NCBI GenBank assembly: GCA_964619955.1
Contig: CAZUJF010000025.1
Coordinates: 1 to 64,000 of the forward strand
Origin: JACQFK01 sp964619955
GTDB lineage: Bacteria > Planctomycetota > MHYJ01 > JACPRB01
Direction: 5' to 3'
DNA: 64,000 nt
Both the position numbers and the translations under genes were made by a program. Numbering within the stretch: position 1 is the first letter of the stretch; each line of letters begins with the position of its first letter. The notes beneath the pieces are model-generated. The model was not told the DNA's origin. It worked only from the letters and a program-made list of their open reading frames with translations, and ran no database searches. Positions 8,857 through 17,511 of the stretch are shown here, piece after piece.

Positions 8857-9993
8857 TCAGCGCCCCGCGTGGCGGCGGCGGTACTGCTGGGGCGTCAGTC
8901 CTTCGCAGGTCCGGAAAACGCGGCTGAACTGCTGCGCGTCGTTGAAGCCCGCCCGGGCCGCCACGACCTTCAGCGGCTCCCGCGTTTCCACCAGCAGGCG
9001 CTTCGACTGCTCCAGATGCGAGCGCCGGATCTCGTCGTGGATCGTCCGCCCCAGCAGCTCCCGAAACCGGCGTTCCAGCGTGCGACGGCTCGTGGGGATG
9101 TCCCGCAGGATCGACGCCACTTTCAAGGGACGGTCGCTCCCCGCCCAGATGGCGCGCAGGGCCGCCGCCACGTTCGGATCGTCCACCGCGAACATGTCGC
9201 TGGAGCGGCGCGCGACCACCCCGGACGACGGCAGGACCAGCGGCTTTCCCGCGTCTTTCCGTCCGCGCATCAACCCGTCCAGCCGTTCGGCCGCGCAGCG
9301 CCCCACCCGCTCGAAGCCGTGTTCCAGGCTGGAGATCGTCGGCTCCAGCTGGTCGCAGAGCAGCGCCGTGTTCCCGGATCCGACGATGGCGACGTCCTCG
9401 GGGATGCGGATCCCCTCGCGCAGGCAGCCGTTGCAGAGATGACGGGCGAGGATGTCCGCGGACGCCAGCACGCCCGCGGGGGTCTTCAGCGACGAAACCC
9501 AGCGCCGCAACGGCCGCTGAAGGCGGATCCAGGCGGCGACGTCCTGCGGCTCCGCCGGCACGAGCAGGACGTCGACCGCGAAACCGCGGCCGCCGAGCGC
9601 GCGGCGGAAGCCGTCGAGCATCAGCCGCGCCGTCGTGTCCTCCTCCCGTCCGAGGAAGCCGAAACTCCGGAGGCCCCGATCCCCGAGATGGGCCGCCGCC
9701 AGCCGGCCCGCCGCGGCGAAATCGATGGTGACGAGGGGGATCTTCCGGGCCGGCGAATTGGTCCAGACGTTGACGACGGGCGTCCGCGTCCGCGCCGACC
9801 AGGCCGCCAGCTCGCGGGTGACCCGCCCGATCACGCCGTCGAAGGCGCCGGAGGCCGCGCCCGGGAAACCGATGAAGGGATCCACCTCGCAGGTCCAGCC
9901 CTGCTCGCGGGCGTACTTGAGCGCGCCGCTCACCACGCCTTGATGATGAGGGAGCGGCCAGTTCAAATCGATCGCGATCCCCACGCGCCGCAT
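8857..9993 (-). CDS. XylR-type AraC-family transcriptional regulator
   Basis: Sugar-responsive regulator of 378 residues. The N-terminal two-thirds (about 1-260) is a periplasmic-binding/LacI-like sensor: MRRVGIAIDLN, FDGVIGRV, VVNVWTNS, TIDFAAAGRLAAAHLGDRG and VAIVGSGN match the XylR (Xyl operon activator) class. The last 100 residues form the AraC double helix-turn-helix, with SRRTLERRFRELLGRTIHDEI and the end signature FNDAQQFSRVFRTCEGLTPQQYR. Proteins of this build bind DNA near carbohydrate genes and respond to a pentose or similar sugar. GGAGG lies 8 bases before the ATG. It is divergent from the DUF6288 gene across a 147-base region with repeated TTGTC/GACA elements and sits directly upstream of the GH42-like gene. 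Confidence 0.9.
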   Translation of the reverse strand: MRRVGIAIDLNWPLPHHQGVVSGALKYAREQGWTCEVDPFIGFPGAASGAFDGVIGRVTRELAAWSARTRTPVVNVWTNSPARKIPLVTIDFAAAGRLAAAHLGDRGLRSFGFLGREEDTTARLMLDGFRRALGGRGFAVDVLLVPAEPQDVAAWIRLQRPLRRWVSSLKTPAGVLASADILARHLCNGCLREGIRIPEDVAIVGSGNTALLCDQLEPTISSLEHGFERVGRCAAERLDGLMRGRKDAGKPLVLPSSGVVARRSSDMFAVDDPNVAAALRAIWAGSDRPLKVASILRDIPTSRRTLERRFRELLGRTIHDEIRRSHLEQSKRLLVETREPLKVVAARAGFNDAQQFSRVFRTCEGLTPQQYRRRHAGR

Positions 9994-10022
9994 AGAGCTG
10001 CCCTCCGAGGCTCCGTCAGCCG

Positions 10023-10067
10023 CTTGTCATTATGCGACAGAAGGTCCCGCCATGCAACCTTGTCGCA
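10023..10067. promoter_or_regulatory. Operator-like repeats in the divergent regulator/DUF6288 region
   Basis: The intergenic region carries CTTGTC at 10023-10028 and again at 10059-10064, and a perfect 7-bp inverted pair TGCGACA (10033-10039) and TGTCGCA (10061-10067). The spacing suits a dimeric regulator that could loop or span a promoter, and the XylR-type gene starts 30 bases away, so autoregulation or control of the DUF6288 gene is plausible. No convincing sigma-70 hexamers were found. Confidence 0.35.
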
Positions 10068-10140
10068 AAACGCCAAGACTCTGCCCCGTCGAAGGCCGAA
10101 ACGGACGCGTTGAGTCAGAGGAGCTTGAAGGAGCGGGACG

Positions 10141-12993
10141 ATGTTCAAGATGCGGAATCTGGCGCTGTCGGGTGGCCTCGGGCTGGCCCTGCTCCTGGGG
10201 ACCAGCGCCCACGCGATCAAGGACCGGGAGAACCAGGGACGCTGGACGAAGCCCACCGTCAACAACCTCCCCGACAAGGAGGTTCCGGGCTTTCTGGTGA
10301 ACCTCGGGCCCAGCGGCGCCCGGGCCGTGCTCACGGACAAGACCTTCGTCATCAAGCACATCTTCAGGGAGTCGCCCGCCGAGGGCCGCCTGAAGCTCGA
10401 CGACACGGTCACCGGGGCCTTCGGAAAGCCCTTCGGCACCCACACGTTTGGAGGTAGCCCGCACGGGTACGAGGGGCCGATCATGGACCTGGGCCTGGCG
10501 ATCGAAAAGGCCGAGGGCAAAGACGGGAAACTGGTCCTGAACGTCTCCCGCGGCATGGAGACGCTCGAGATCAAGATCGACTTGGAGCCCCTCGGAGCGT
10601 TCAGCGCCACGTACCCGATGTCCTGCAAGAAATCGGAGCGGGTCCGGGCCAAGGCGCTGAAGTACCTCTCCGATTCGACGGACGCGCAGGCGGTGTGGCA
10701 GGCCCACGCGAAATCCGCGGTCACCCTGGCCCTCCTGAGCAGCGAGCTCCCCGCCCAGCAGGCCCTGGGCAAGAAGCTGGCCCTGGGGTGGAACTCGATC
10801 CCGGGACCCGGAACCTGGACCTGGGGCCTCTCCTTTCAGCTGATGACCCTCTCCGAATACCACCTCCTCACGGGCGATGCGACGGTCCTCCCGACGATCA
10901 AGGTGCTCTCGACGCGCCTGAGGGAGGCCCAGTACGACGGCAAGATCCTGGCGTGGGGGCCCAGCGATGTGAAGGGCGACTACGCGGCGATCGACGCCGC
11001 CCAGCAGCTCTACCAGGGCGGTTTCGGCCACGGACCCTACGTCTCGGGCGCCGGCAAGAACGGCTACGGCCCGATGCAGTACACGACGATCTTCGCCGTC
11101 ATCGCGTGGCAGCTCGCGGAACGCTGCGGCGTCAAGGCGGATCCCAAGGGGTTGAAGCACGCCCTGGAGTTCATCCACCGCGGCACCAACGCTTCCGGGT
11201 ACGTGGCGTATGGCGGGGAGTTCACGCTCAACAACGGGCTCATCGATCCCGTGGCCTGGAAGAAGTCGAAGGGCGGCGACAACTATGTCGGCCGCGCCGG
11301 CGCCTCGATCGTCGCCCACAAGCTGAGCCCGGAGTTCCCCGACTCCACGGAGTACCTGGAGCTGAACCGGGGCTACCTGAAGCACGCGTACAAGAGCCTG
11401 CCCGACGGACATGCCGATTCCAACCTGGGGATCCTCTGGGGCCTGATGGGCGCCGCCTCGTCGGAGGACGAGGGCGCCCTGCGCTCGGTCCTGGACTACC
11501 ACAAGGCCTGGTTCAACATGATGCGCTGCCATGACGGCTCGTTCGTGCTGCTCCCGGGCCGGGACTACGCCGACGACGGCTACTACATGGCGTCGCGCTA
11601 CCATCCCACGGCCACGCTGGCGCTCATCCTGGGCCTGGGCTACCCCAAGCTGCAGATCCAGGGCATCCAGGTCAGCATCCCGGGCGTCAATCCCAAAGCC
11701 CTCCAGGGGACGACCCTGGCCGCCTACAAGGCCATCACCGCGAAATCCTACGGCGAGGCGGCGCGGATCCTGAAGTCGGCGGGTCCCGAGGCCGCGCCGA
11801 TGGCGCAGTACCTCGAAGGCCAGGCGCGCCGGGCGGTCGAGTCGCTGGGGCTTCTGGAGAAGACCGGCCGCTGGATCCAGCTGCAGCAGCGCATCGCCGA
11901 GCTGAAGAAGTCGCACGGAGGCATCCCGGTCTTCGATGAGGCGGCCTCCTCCTGGGAAGGCCGCTTCAAAGCCAAGGCCGGAACCGCCGTCCTCGCCGCC
12001 GACAAACTGAGCAGCGACGGATTCCACGGCAAGGCGCTCGCGGCGCTGCAACCCGTCCTGGACACCAACGAGAAGCCGGCCGCACAGCTGATCGAGGAGC
12101 GCATCCTGGGCGCCGCCCGCTCGACCCTGGCCTCCTGGGACGCGATGGAAAAGGCCGCCGAGTGGCACAAGCTCCGGAAGGAGGTCGACCTCCACCGGGA
12201 GCGCTTCCGCGGCATCGCGATCGTGGACGATCGCACGGCGGCGCTGGAAGTGCAGCTGACCTCCGACGCCGGCCGCCTCCTGGTCGAAGCCGACCGGCTC
12301 CTGTTCGAAGGATCCTGCGGTCCGGCGCTGAAGGCCCTGGCCGCGACGGACTCCGAACCCGCGCGCCTGCTGAAAGCCCGCGCGACCGTCGTGATGGACG
12401 GGGTCCTGCGCTCCCTCGAGGCGCTGGAGAAGGAGGGCCGCTGGCACACGCTCAAGGAAGCCCTGTCGAAGGCCCGGCCCAAATTGACGGGGATCACGGT
12501 CTTCGAGGATCAGGCCCGCGCCTGGGAGGCGCTCTTCGCGACGTCCGCGGGCCGCGCCCTGATCAACTCCGACAAGCTCTTCCTTCAGGGGGATCTGGGC
12601 GCCGCGGCGAAGGCGCTCGCCCCCGCGGAGGCCCGCGCGGCGGAACCGCTGAAGCGGATCGAGGCGGCGGCCAGGGTCCAGCTGGCGACGCTCGCGGACT
12701 TGCAGGGCAAGGGAGACTGGTTCGCCCTGGAGCGGAGCTTGTCCGCCCTGCGCAAGAAGCTCTCGGGAGTTCCCCTCTTCGACGCGAAGGAGGCCGAACT
12801 GGCCGCGGCGCTCAAGACGGATCCGGCGAAGGGGGCTGCCCGGCAGGGCGCCGTGCTGGCCCGCCTGCGCGAGGCGGCCGCGGGACGTTCCACGCCCGCG
12901 CTTCTCAAGGAGCTTGAGGCCTTCATCCAGCAGGCGGGGGATTCGCTCTACGGCCGCGAGGCGAAGGAGCTCCTGAAGAGCCTGCAGAGGTAG
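10141..12993 (+). CDS. DUF6288 domain protein with four C-terminal helical repeats
   Basis: Exported protein of 950 residues with a signal peptide ending near residue 21 (GTSAHA). The N-terminal part (about 25-510) matches the planctomycete family known as DUF6288: a PDZ-like segment (FLVNLGPSGARAVL, VIKHIFRESPAEG, LDDTVTGAFGKPF) followed by an alpha-alpha-toroid-like region rich in WG, HADS and FVLLPGRDY patterns. From about residue 525 the chain has roughly four repeats of about 105 residues, each with the pattern E-K-x-G-x-W-x2-L, a G-I-x-V-F-D-x2-A segment, and A-G-x-A-L-x3-D-K-L-x3-G. The function is unknown; a surface-associated role in polymer handling is only a guess. AAGGAG lies 7 bases before the ATG. 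The next gene follows after 9 bases, so they are likely cotranscribed. Confidence 0.75.
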   Translation: MFKMRNLALSGGLGLALLLGTSAHAIKDRENQGRWTKPTVNNLPDKEVPGFLVNLGPSGARAVLTDKTFVIKHIFRESPAEGRLKLDDTVTGAFGKPFGTHTFGGSPHGYEGPIMDLGLAIEKAEGKDGKLVLNVSRGMETLEIKIDLEPLGAFSATYPMSCKKSERVRAKALKYLSDSTDAQAVWQAHAKSAVTLALLSSELPAQQALGKKLALGWNSIPGPGTWTWGLSFQLMTLSEYHLLTGDATVLPTIKVLSTRLREAQYDGKILAWGPSDVKGDYAAIDAAQQLYQGGFGHGPYVSGAGKNGYGPMQYTTIFAVIAWQLAERCGVKADPKGLKHALEFIHRGTNASGYVAYGGEFTLNNGLIDPVAWKKSKGGDNYVGRAGASIVAHKLSPEFPDSTEYLELNRGYLKHAYKSLPDGHADSNLGILWGLMGAASSEDEGALRSVLDYHKAWFNMMRCHDGSFVLLPGRDYADDGYYMASRYHPTATLALILGLGYPKLQIQGIQVSIPGVNPKALQGTTLAAYKAITAKSYGEAARILKSAGPEAAPMAQYLEGQARRAVESLGLLEKTGRWIQLQQRIAELKKSHGGIPVFDEAASSWEGRFKAKAGTAVLAADKLSSDGFHGKALAALQPVLDTNEKPAAQLIEERILGAARSTLASWDAMEKAAEWHKLRKEVDLHRERFRGIAIVDDRTAALEVQLTSDAGRLLVEADRLLFEGSCGPALKALAATDSEPARLLKARATVVMDGVLRSLEALEKEGRWHTLKEALSKARPKLTGITVFEDQARAWEALFATSAGRALINSDKLFLQGDLGAAAKALAPAEARAAEPLKRIEAAARVQLATLADLQGKGDWFALERSLSALRKKLSGVPLFDAKEAELAAALKTDPAKGAARQGAVLARLREAAAGRSTPALLKELEAFIQQAGDSLYGREAKELLKSLQR

Positions 12994-13002
12994 TATCTCC
13001 TC

Positions 13003-15972
13003 ATGAACATCGTCGGGTCCGCGCTGCTCTGCCTGGCCGCGATGCAGGATCCCGCCGGGCCCTACCCGGACTGGAGGCATTCGGGATCCGTCTTCCTGCT
13101 GACGACGCCCGAGGGCGCGGACCTGCCCGCATCGGCCTCGGTCGAGCAGTTCCCGCTGCTGTTGCGCCTGCACAAGGACAGTTTCGATTTCAGCCAGGCA
13201 AAACCCGCGGGGGAGGATCTGCGCTTCTCCACCGCGGACGGCACCCCCCTTCCTTACCAGATCGAGGAATGGGACCCCGCCAGCGGGAACGCCTCCGTCT
13301 GGGTGCGGCTCCCCCGCCTGCAGGGCAACACGCGCCAGGAACTGAAGCTCCACTGGGGCAAGGGCGACGCCGTCAGCGAGTCCCGCGCGGCCGCCGTCTT
13401 CAACGCCGGGAACGGCTATCTCAGCGTCTGGCACCTGAACGACTCCGTCGCCGATGAACTCGCCACCCTCGCCTGTGTCGATGCCGGAACGACCTCGTCC
13501 GCCGGGATGATCGGGAAAGGCCGCCGCTTCGCCGGAGGCCAGGGCATCAAGGGCGGCGAGAAGATCACCCAGTACCCTTCCGGCTCCGCCCCGCATTCCT
13601 CCGAGGCGTGGATCCGGGCGGAGAAGCCCAACGCGACCATTCTGGCCTGGGGGAACGAGCAGGCCCAGGGCAAGGTGGTGATGCAGTTCGCCAGCCCCCC
13701 CCACATCCGGATGGATTGCTACTTCTCCGGCGGAGACCTGCGGACGACCCGCCGGCTCCCGATGTCCCAGTGGATCCACGTGGTGCACACCTACCGGAAC
13801 GGGGAGTCGAAGGTCTACGTGAACGGCGTCCTCGACGGGGTCAACACCTCCAGGGGCGCCCCTCTCGCCATCAAGAACCCGGCTCGTTTCTGGATCGGAG
13901 GCTGGTACAACAGGTTCAGCTTCGTCGGCGACATCGACGAGGTGCGCATCTCGAACGTGACCCGCTCCGCCGACTGGATCCGCCTGCAGTACGAGAATCA
14001 GAAGCCGCTCCAGACCCTCGCCGGGCCCGTGGTGCAGAAGGGCGACGTCTTCTCGGTTTCCAGCACCAGCCTCACCGTGCCCGAGGGCGGACGCGCCGTG
14101 ATCAGCGCCCGGGCGGAGGGCGCCCAGAAGGTCTTCTGGATCCTGAAGGACCGCGACGGGGAGCGCGTCGTCGCCGTCGACCGCTTCCAGCACGCGTTCG
14201 AGGCCGGCCGCGTGACGGGCGACACCCCGCTCACGCTCCGCTTCAAGGCCGTGTACCCCCAGACCGTCAAGACGCAGGACATCGCCCTCACGATCAAGGA
14301 GGAAATCCCGGACCCCGTGTTCACGCTGGAGGCCCCCGCGGAGTGGGACGGCCGGCAGACGCTCGTGATCGAACCGAAACTCGGCAATCTATCCGAGGTG
14401 CAGGCCGGAGGCGCCGGCGCGCTGAACCACACCTGGATGGTTTCGGACATCGCCACGATCCACGAGACGTCCGGCGGAAGACTGATCCTCAAGCGGGCGC
14501 AGAACAGCGGCGACCTGAGCGTCGTCCTGGCGCTCGACAACGGCGGAGCGAAGACCGTGCACGCCGCGACGATCCGCGTGCGGGAGCCCGCGACGGACGC
14601 CTGGGTGCCGCGGACGCCGGCGAAGGATGAAAAGCCCGAGGAGGGCCAGTTCTACGCCCGCGACGACAAGAACGAGGGAACGCTCTTCTACAACGGCACG
14701 CTGAGCGAGGCCGCCGACTCGGTCTTCCTCCGGCTCTACGCCGACGACAAACTGGTCGGCACCGAGACCGCCCGGCCCGGCGCCGACGGCGCCTACGCCT
14801 TCACGATGAAACTCAAGCCGGGGCTGATCAAGTACAAGGTGGAGTTCGGCACCGGGAAGGACACGGTGCGGCACACGGTCGGCGACCTCGTCTGCGGCGA
14901 CGCCTTCCTGATCAGCGGCCAGTCCAACGCGCTGGCGACGGACACCGGCGAGAAATCCCCGCCGGAAACCAGCGAATGGATCCGGAGCTACGGGCGTCCC
15001 GGCAAGCCGACGGACGCCGCCTCGAACCTCTGGTGTTATCCGGTCTGGAAGGCCCAGAAAGGCGAGAAGGCGGAACTGGGCTGGTGGGGCATGGAGCTGG
15101 CCAAACGGCTGCTCGAGAACCGGAAGATCCCCGTCTGCATCATCAACGGCGCGGTCGGGGGCACCCGTATCGACCAGCACCAGCGAAACCCCGCCGATCC
15201 CGCCGACCTCGGCAGCATCTACGGACGGATGCTCTGGCGCGTCCGCCAGGCGAAGCTGACCCACGGCATCCGCGGAATCCTCTGGCACCAGGGGGAGAGC
15301 GACCAGGGCTCGGACGGGCCCACAGGGGGCTACGGGTGGGAGAGCTACCAGCAGCTCTTCGTGGACATGTCCGCCGGCTGGAAGCAGGACTTCCCGAACG
15401 TGAAGCACTACACCGTCTTCCAGATCTGGCCGAACGCCTGCAGCATGGGCGGCAAGGACGGCTCCGGCGACCGGCTGCGCGAGAAACAGCGCACTCTCCC
15501 GCGCCTCTACTCGAACATGAGCATCCTCTCGACGCTCGGCATCCGTCCCCCCGGCCCCTGCCATTACCCGCTGACGGGCTGGGCGGAATTTGCGCGCCTC
15601 GTCCAGCCGATCCTCGAGCGGGACCTTCACGGCGTCGCGCCCGCCGCGCCGCTCACGTCGCCCAACCTCCGGCAGGCCGGCTATGCCGATGGAAGCCGGG
15701 AGTCGATCGCGCTCGAGTTCGATCAGCCGGTGGTCTGGAAAGAGGACTTGGCGGGGCAGTTCTACCTCGATGGCGAGAAGGGCCGGGTCGTCTCGGGCGG
15801 CGTCAGCGGCAACGTGCTCACGCTCCGCTTGAGGGAAGCTTCCGCCGCGACGAAGATCACCTACCTCATGGAGATCGCGTGGAAGCAGGACACCCTGCTC
15901 CTGGGGACAAACGGCCAAGCCGCGCTCACGTTCTGCGAGGTTCCGATCCAGCCCCGGAAACCTACCAAATGA
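13003..15972 (+). CDS. DUF2341/LamG sialate-O-acetylesterase-like exported protein
   Basis: Exported multidomain protein of 989 residues. After a short leader (ending AAMQDPAGP) comes a DUF2341 domain (about 35-125; FPLLLRLHKDSFDF and DLRFSTADGTPLPYQIEEW), a LamG concanavalin domain (about 140-320; GRRFAGGQGIKG, WIHVVHTYRNGESKVYVNGV), Ig-like spacers, and an SGNH esterase of the sialate O-acetylesterase (SASA) type from about residue 620. The esterase has GQSN at 639-642, with Ser641 as presumed nucleophile, and WHQGESD at 761-767. A C-terminal beta domain follows. It would deacetylate sugars on external polysaccharide or glycoprotein. The stop overlaps the possible ATGA of the following metallopeptidase gene, so the pair is coupled. 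Confidence 0.85.
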   Translation: MNIVGSALLCLAAMQDPAGPYPDWRHSGSVFLLTTPEGADLPASASVEQFPLLLRLHKDSFDFSQAKPAGEDLRFSTADGTPLPYQIEEWDPASGNASVWVRLPRLQGNTRQELKLHWGKGDAVSESRAAAVFNAGNGYLSVWHLNDSVADELATLACVDAGTTSSAGMIGKGRRFAGGQGIKGGEKITQYPSGSAPHSSEAWIRAEKPNATILAWGNEQAQGKVVMQFASPPHIRMDCYFSGGDLRTTRRLPMSQWIHVVHTYRNGESKVYVNGVLDGVNTSRGAPLAIKNPARFWIGGWYNRFSFVGDIDEVRISNVTRSADWIRLQYENQKPLQTLAGPVVQKGDVFSVSSTSLTVPEGGRAVISARAEGAQKVFWILKDRDGERVVAVDRFQHAFEAGRVTGDTPLTLRFKAVYPQTVKTQDIALTIKEEIPDPVFTLEAPAEWDGRQTLVIEPKLGNLSEVQAGGAGALNHTWMVSDIATIHETSGGRLILKRAQNSGDLSVVLALDNGGAKTVHAATIRVREPATDAWVPRTPAKDEKPEEGQFYARDDKNEGTLFYNGTLSEAADSVFLRLYADDKLVGTETARPGADGAYAFTMKLKPGLIKYKVEFGTGKDTVRHTVGDLVCGDAFLISGQSNALATDTGEKSPPETSEWIRSYGRPGKPTDAASNLWCYPVWKAQKGEKAELGWWGMELAKRLLENRKIPVCIINGAVGGTRIDQHQRNPADPADLGSIYGRMLWRVRQAKLTHGIRGILWHQGESDQGSDGPTGGYGWESYQQLFVDMSAGWKQDFPNVKHYTVFQIWPNACSMGGKDGSGDRLREKQRTLPRLYSNMSILSTLGIRPPGPCHYPLTGWAEFARLVQPILERDLHGVAPAAPLTSPNLRQAGYADGSRESIALEFDQPVVWKEDLAGQFYLDGEKGRVVSGGVSGNVLTLRLREASAATKITYLMEIAWKQDTLLLGTNGQAALTFCEVPIQPRKPTK

Positions 15973-15983
15973 GGATGCGAACC

Positions 15984-17507
15984 ATGATCCCAATGACGGC
16001 TTTGCTGCTCTGCCTGGCCGCGGCGGCTCCGGACGGCTATCAAGAGCGCCAGATCGAAGGCTGGACGATCCGGATCAGCGACGCCCTGCTCGCCGCGGAG
16101 AAGGAGGCGGTTCCGAAGGCCCTCGAACTCCTGACGGTCCAGTTGAAGGAGATCGTCCGCGTCGTGCCCGCCCCCGCGGTCGCGAAGCTGCGAGAGGTCA
16201 CGCTCTGGTTCTCGCTTCCCTACCCCGGCGTGAGGCCGACCGCCGAATACCATCCGGGCCGGGACTGGCTCGTGAAGAACGGACGCAACCCCGACATGGG
16301 CAAGGGCGTGGAATTCACCGGCGTCCGCGATTTCGAGGCGGAGACGCGGCGCATGCCCAATTTCACGCTGCACGAACTCGCGCACGGCTATCACGACCGC
16401 GTGCTCGGCTTCAACCACCCGGAGATCAAGGCCGCCTACGACCGCGCCAAAGCCTCAAAGACCTACGACGCCGTCGAGCGCTGGTACGGCAACGGCCGTC
16501 CCAACACGACCGAGCGGGCCTACGCGATGACCAGCCCCCAGGAGTACTTCGCGGAATCCACCGAGGCGTTCTTCGTGCGCAACGACTTCTTCCCGTTCAA
16601 CCGGGAGGAGCTCCACCGTCACGATCCCGCGATGGAACAGCTGCTGGAACGCCTCTGGTTCCCCCTGCCGCCGCCCCCCGCCGAGATGAAGGCGCCCGCG
16701 TTCTACACCCAGTACCTGGAGGCCGGGGGCTATCCCATCCTCGCCTCCGCGAAGGTCAACCCCTTCGCGCTCCGCGAGGCCGTCTACCTGGCCAACCTGA
16801 TGCTGGCGAAGCGGCCCGACGTGCGCGAGGCCATGATCAAAAGCGGGTCCCGGCTTTGCATCATCGCGCACAACGAGTTCACCACCGACCTGCCGGAATG
16901 GGCCCACTTCAAGCCAAAGGACTACTGGGACGCCCGCGCGCGGGGCACGGGCGGCTCGTCCACGGACCCCCTCTGCACCTGCGGCGAGGAGAATCTGCTC
17001 GCCTACCCCGGTGACCCCTATTCGACGGAGAGCATCTTCATCCACGAGTTCGCGCACAACATCCACCTGCGCGGCATGGTGAACGTGGACGCCGCCTTCG
17101 ACGGCCGCGTCAAGGCCGCCTACGACGCCGCGATGAAGGCGGGCCTCTGGAAGGGCAAGTATGCGGCGGTGAACCCCCACGAATACTTCGCCGAGGGCGT
17201 GCAGTCGTGGTTCGACAACAACCGCGAGAACGACCACGACCACAACCACGTCAACACGCGGGCCGAGCTGCTGGAGTACGACCCGGGCCTCGCCGCGCTC
17301 TGCCGGGAGGTCTTCGGCGACACGGAGCTGAAGTACACGAAGCCGGCCACCCGCCTGCGCGACCACCTGGCCGGGTACGATCCCTCCACCGCGCCCCGCT
17401 TCAGCTGGCCGGAGCGCCTGAAGAAGGCCCATGAGGAGATCCGGGCCAAGGTGGCGGAGCGGATCCGCAAGGCGGAAGGGGCGGCGCCTCCCCCGGCGAA
17501 GGAATAG
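15984..17507 (+). CDS. Exported tandem HExxH metallopeptidase (gluzincin, ATLF-like)
   Basis: Exported protein of 507 residues built of two related zinc-peptidase domains. Domain 1 has HELAH (His130-His134) and, 53 residues further on, EYFAE (Glu187); domain 2 has HEFAH (His354-His358) and EYFAE (Glu400). The HExxH plus downstream Glu in an EYFAE context is the arrangement seen in the catalytic domain of anthrax lethal factor-like (M34/ATLF) peptidases, so I propose that fold with moderate confidence. Both domains keep all zinc ligands. I start at the ATG at 15984 because GAGG sits 9 bases upstream and it gives a compact signal peptide (MIPMTALLLCLAAAAP); ATGs at 15969 and 15975 are in frame, and the first overlaps the previous stop. 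Substrate unknown. Confidence 0.75.
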   Translation: MIPMTALLLCLAAAAPDGYQERQIEGWTIRISDALLAAEKEAVPKALELLTVQLKEIVRVVPAPAVAKLREVTLWFSLPYPGVRPTAEYHPGRDWLVKNGRNPDMGKGVEFTGVRDFEAETRRMPNFTLHELAHGYHDRVLGFNHPEIKAAYDRAKASKTYDAVERWYGNGRPNTTERAYAMTSPQEYFAESTEAFFVRNDFFPFNREELHRHDPAMEQLLERLWFPLPPPPAEMKAPAFYTQYLEAGGYPILASAKVNPFALREAVYLANLMLAKRPDVREAMIKSGSRLCIIAHNEFTTDLPEWAHFKPKDYWDARARGTGGSSTDPLCTCGEENLLAYPGDPYSTESIFIHEFAHNIHLRGMVNVDAAFDGRVKAAYDAAMKAGLWKGKYAAVNPHEYFAEGVQSWFDNNRENDHDHNHVNTRAELLEYDPGLAALCREVFGDTELKYTKPATRLRDHLAGYDPSTAPRFSWPERLKKAHEEIRAKVAERIRKAEGAAPPPAKE

Positions 17508-17511
17508 GCCC

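Noticed and set aside
10030..14193. Open minus-strand frame of almost 1390 codons
   Set aside because: It lies antisense to the DUF6288 and esterase genes, is rich in Gly/Arg/Asp/Leu repeats without domains, and is explained by high G+C at third codon positions.
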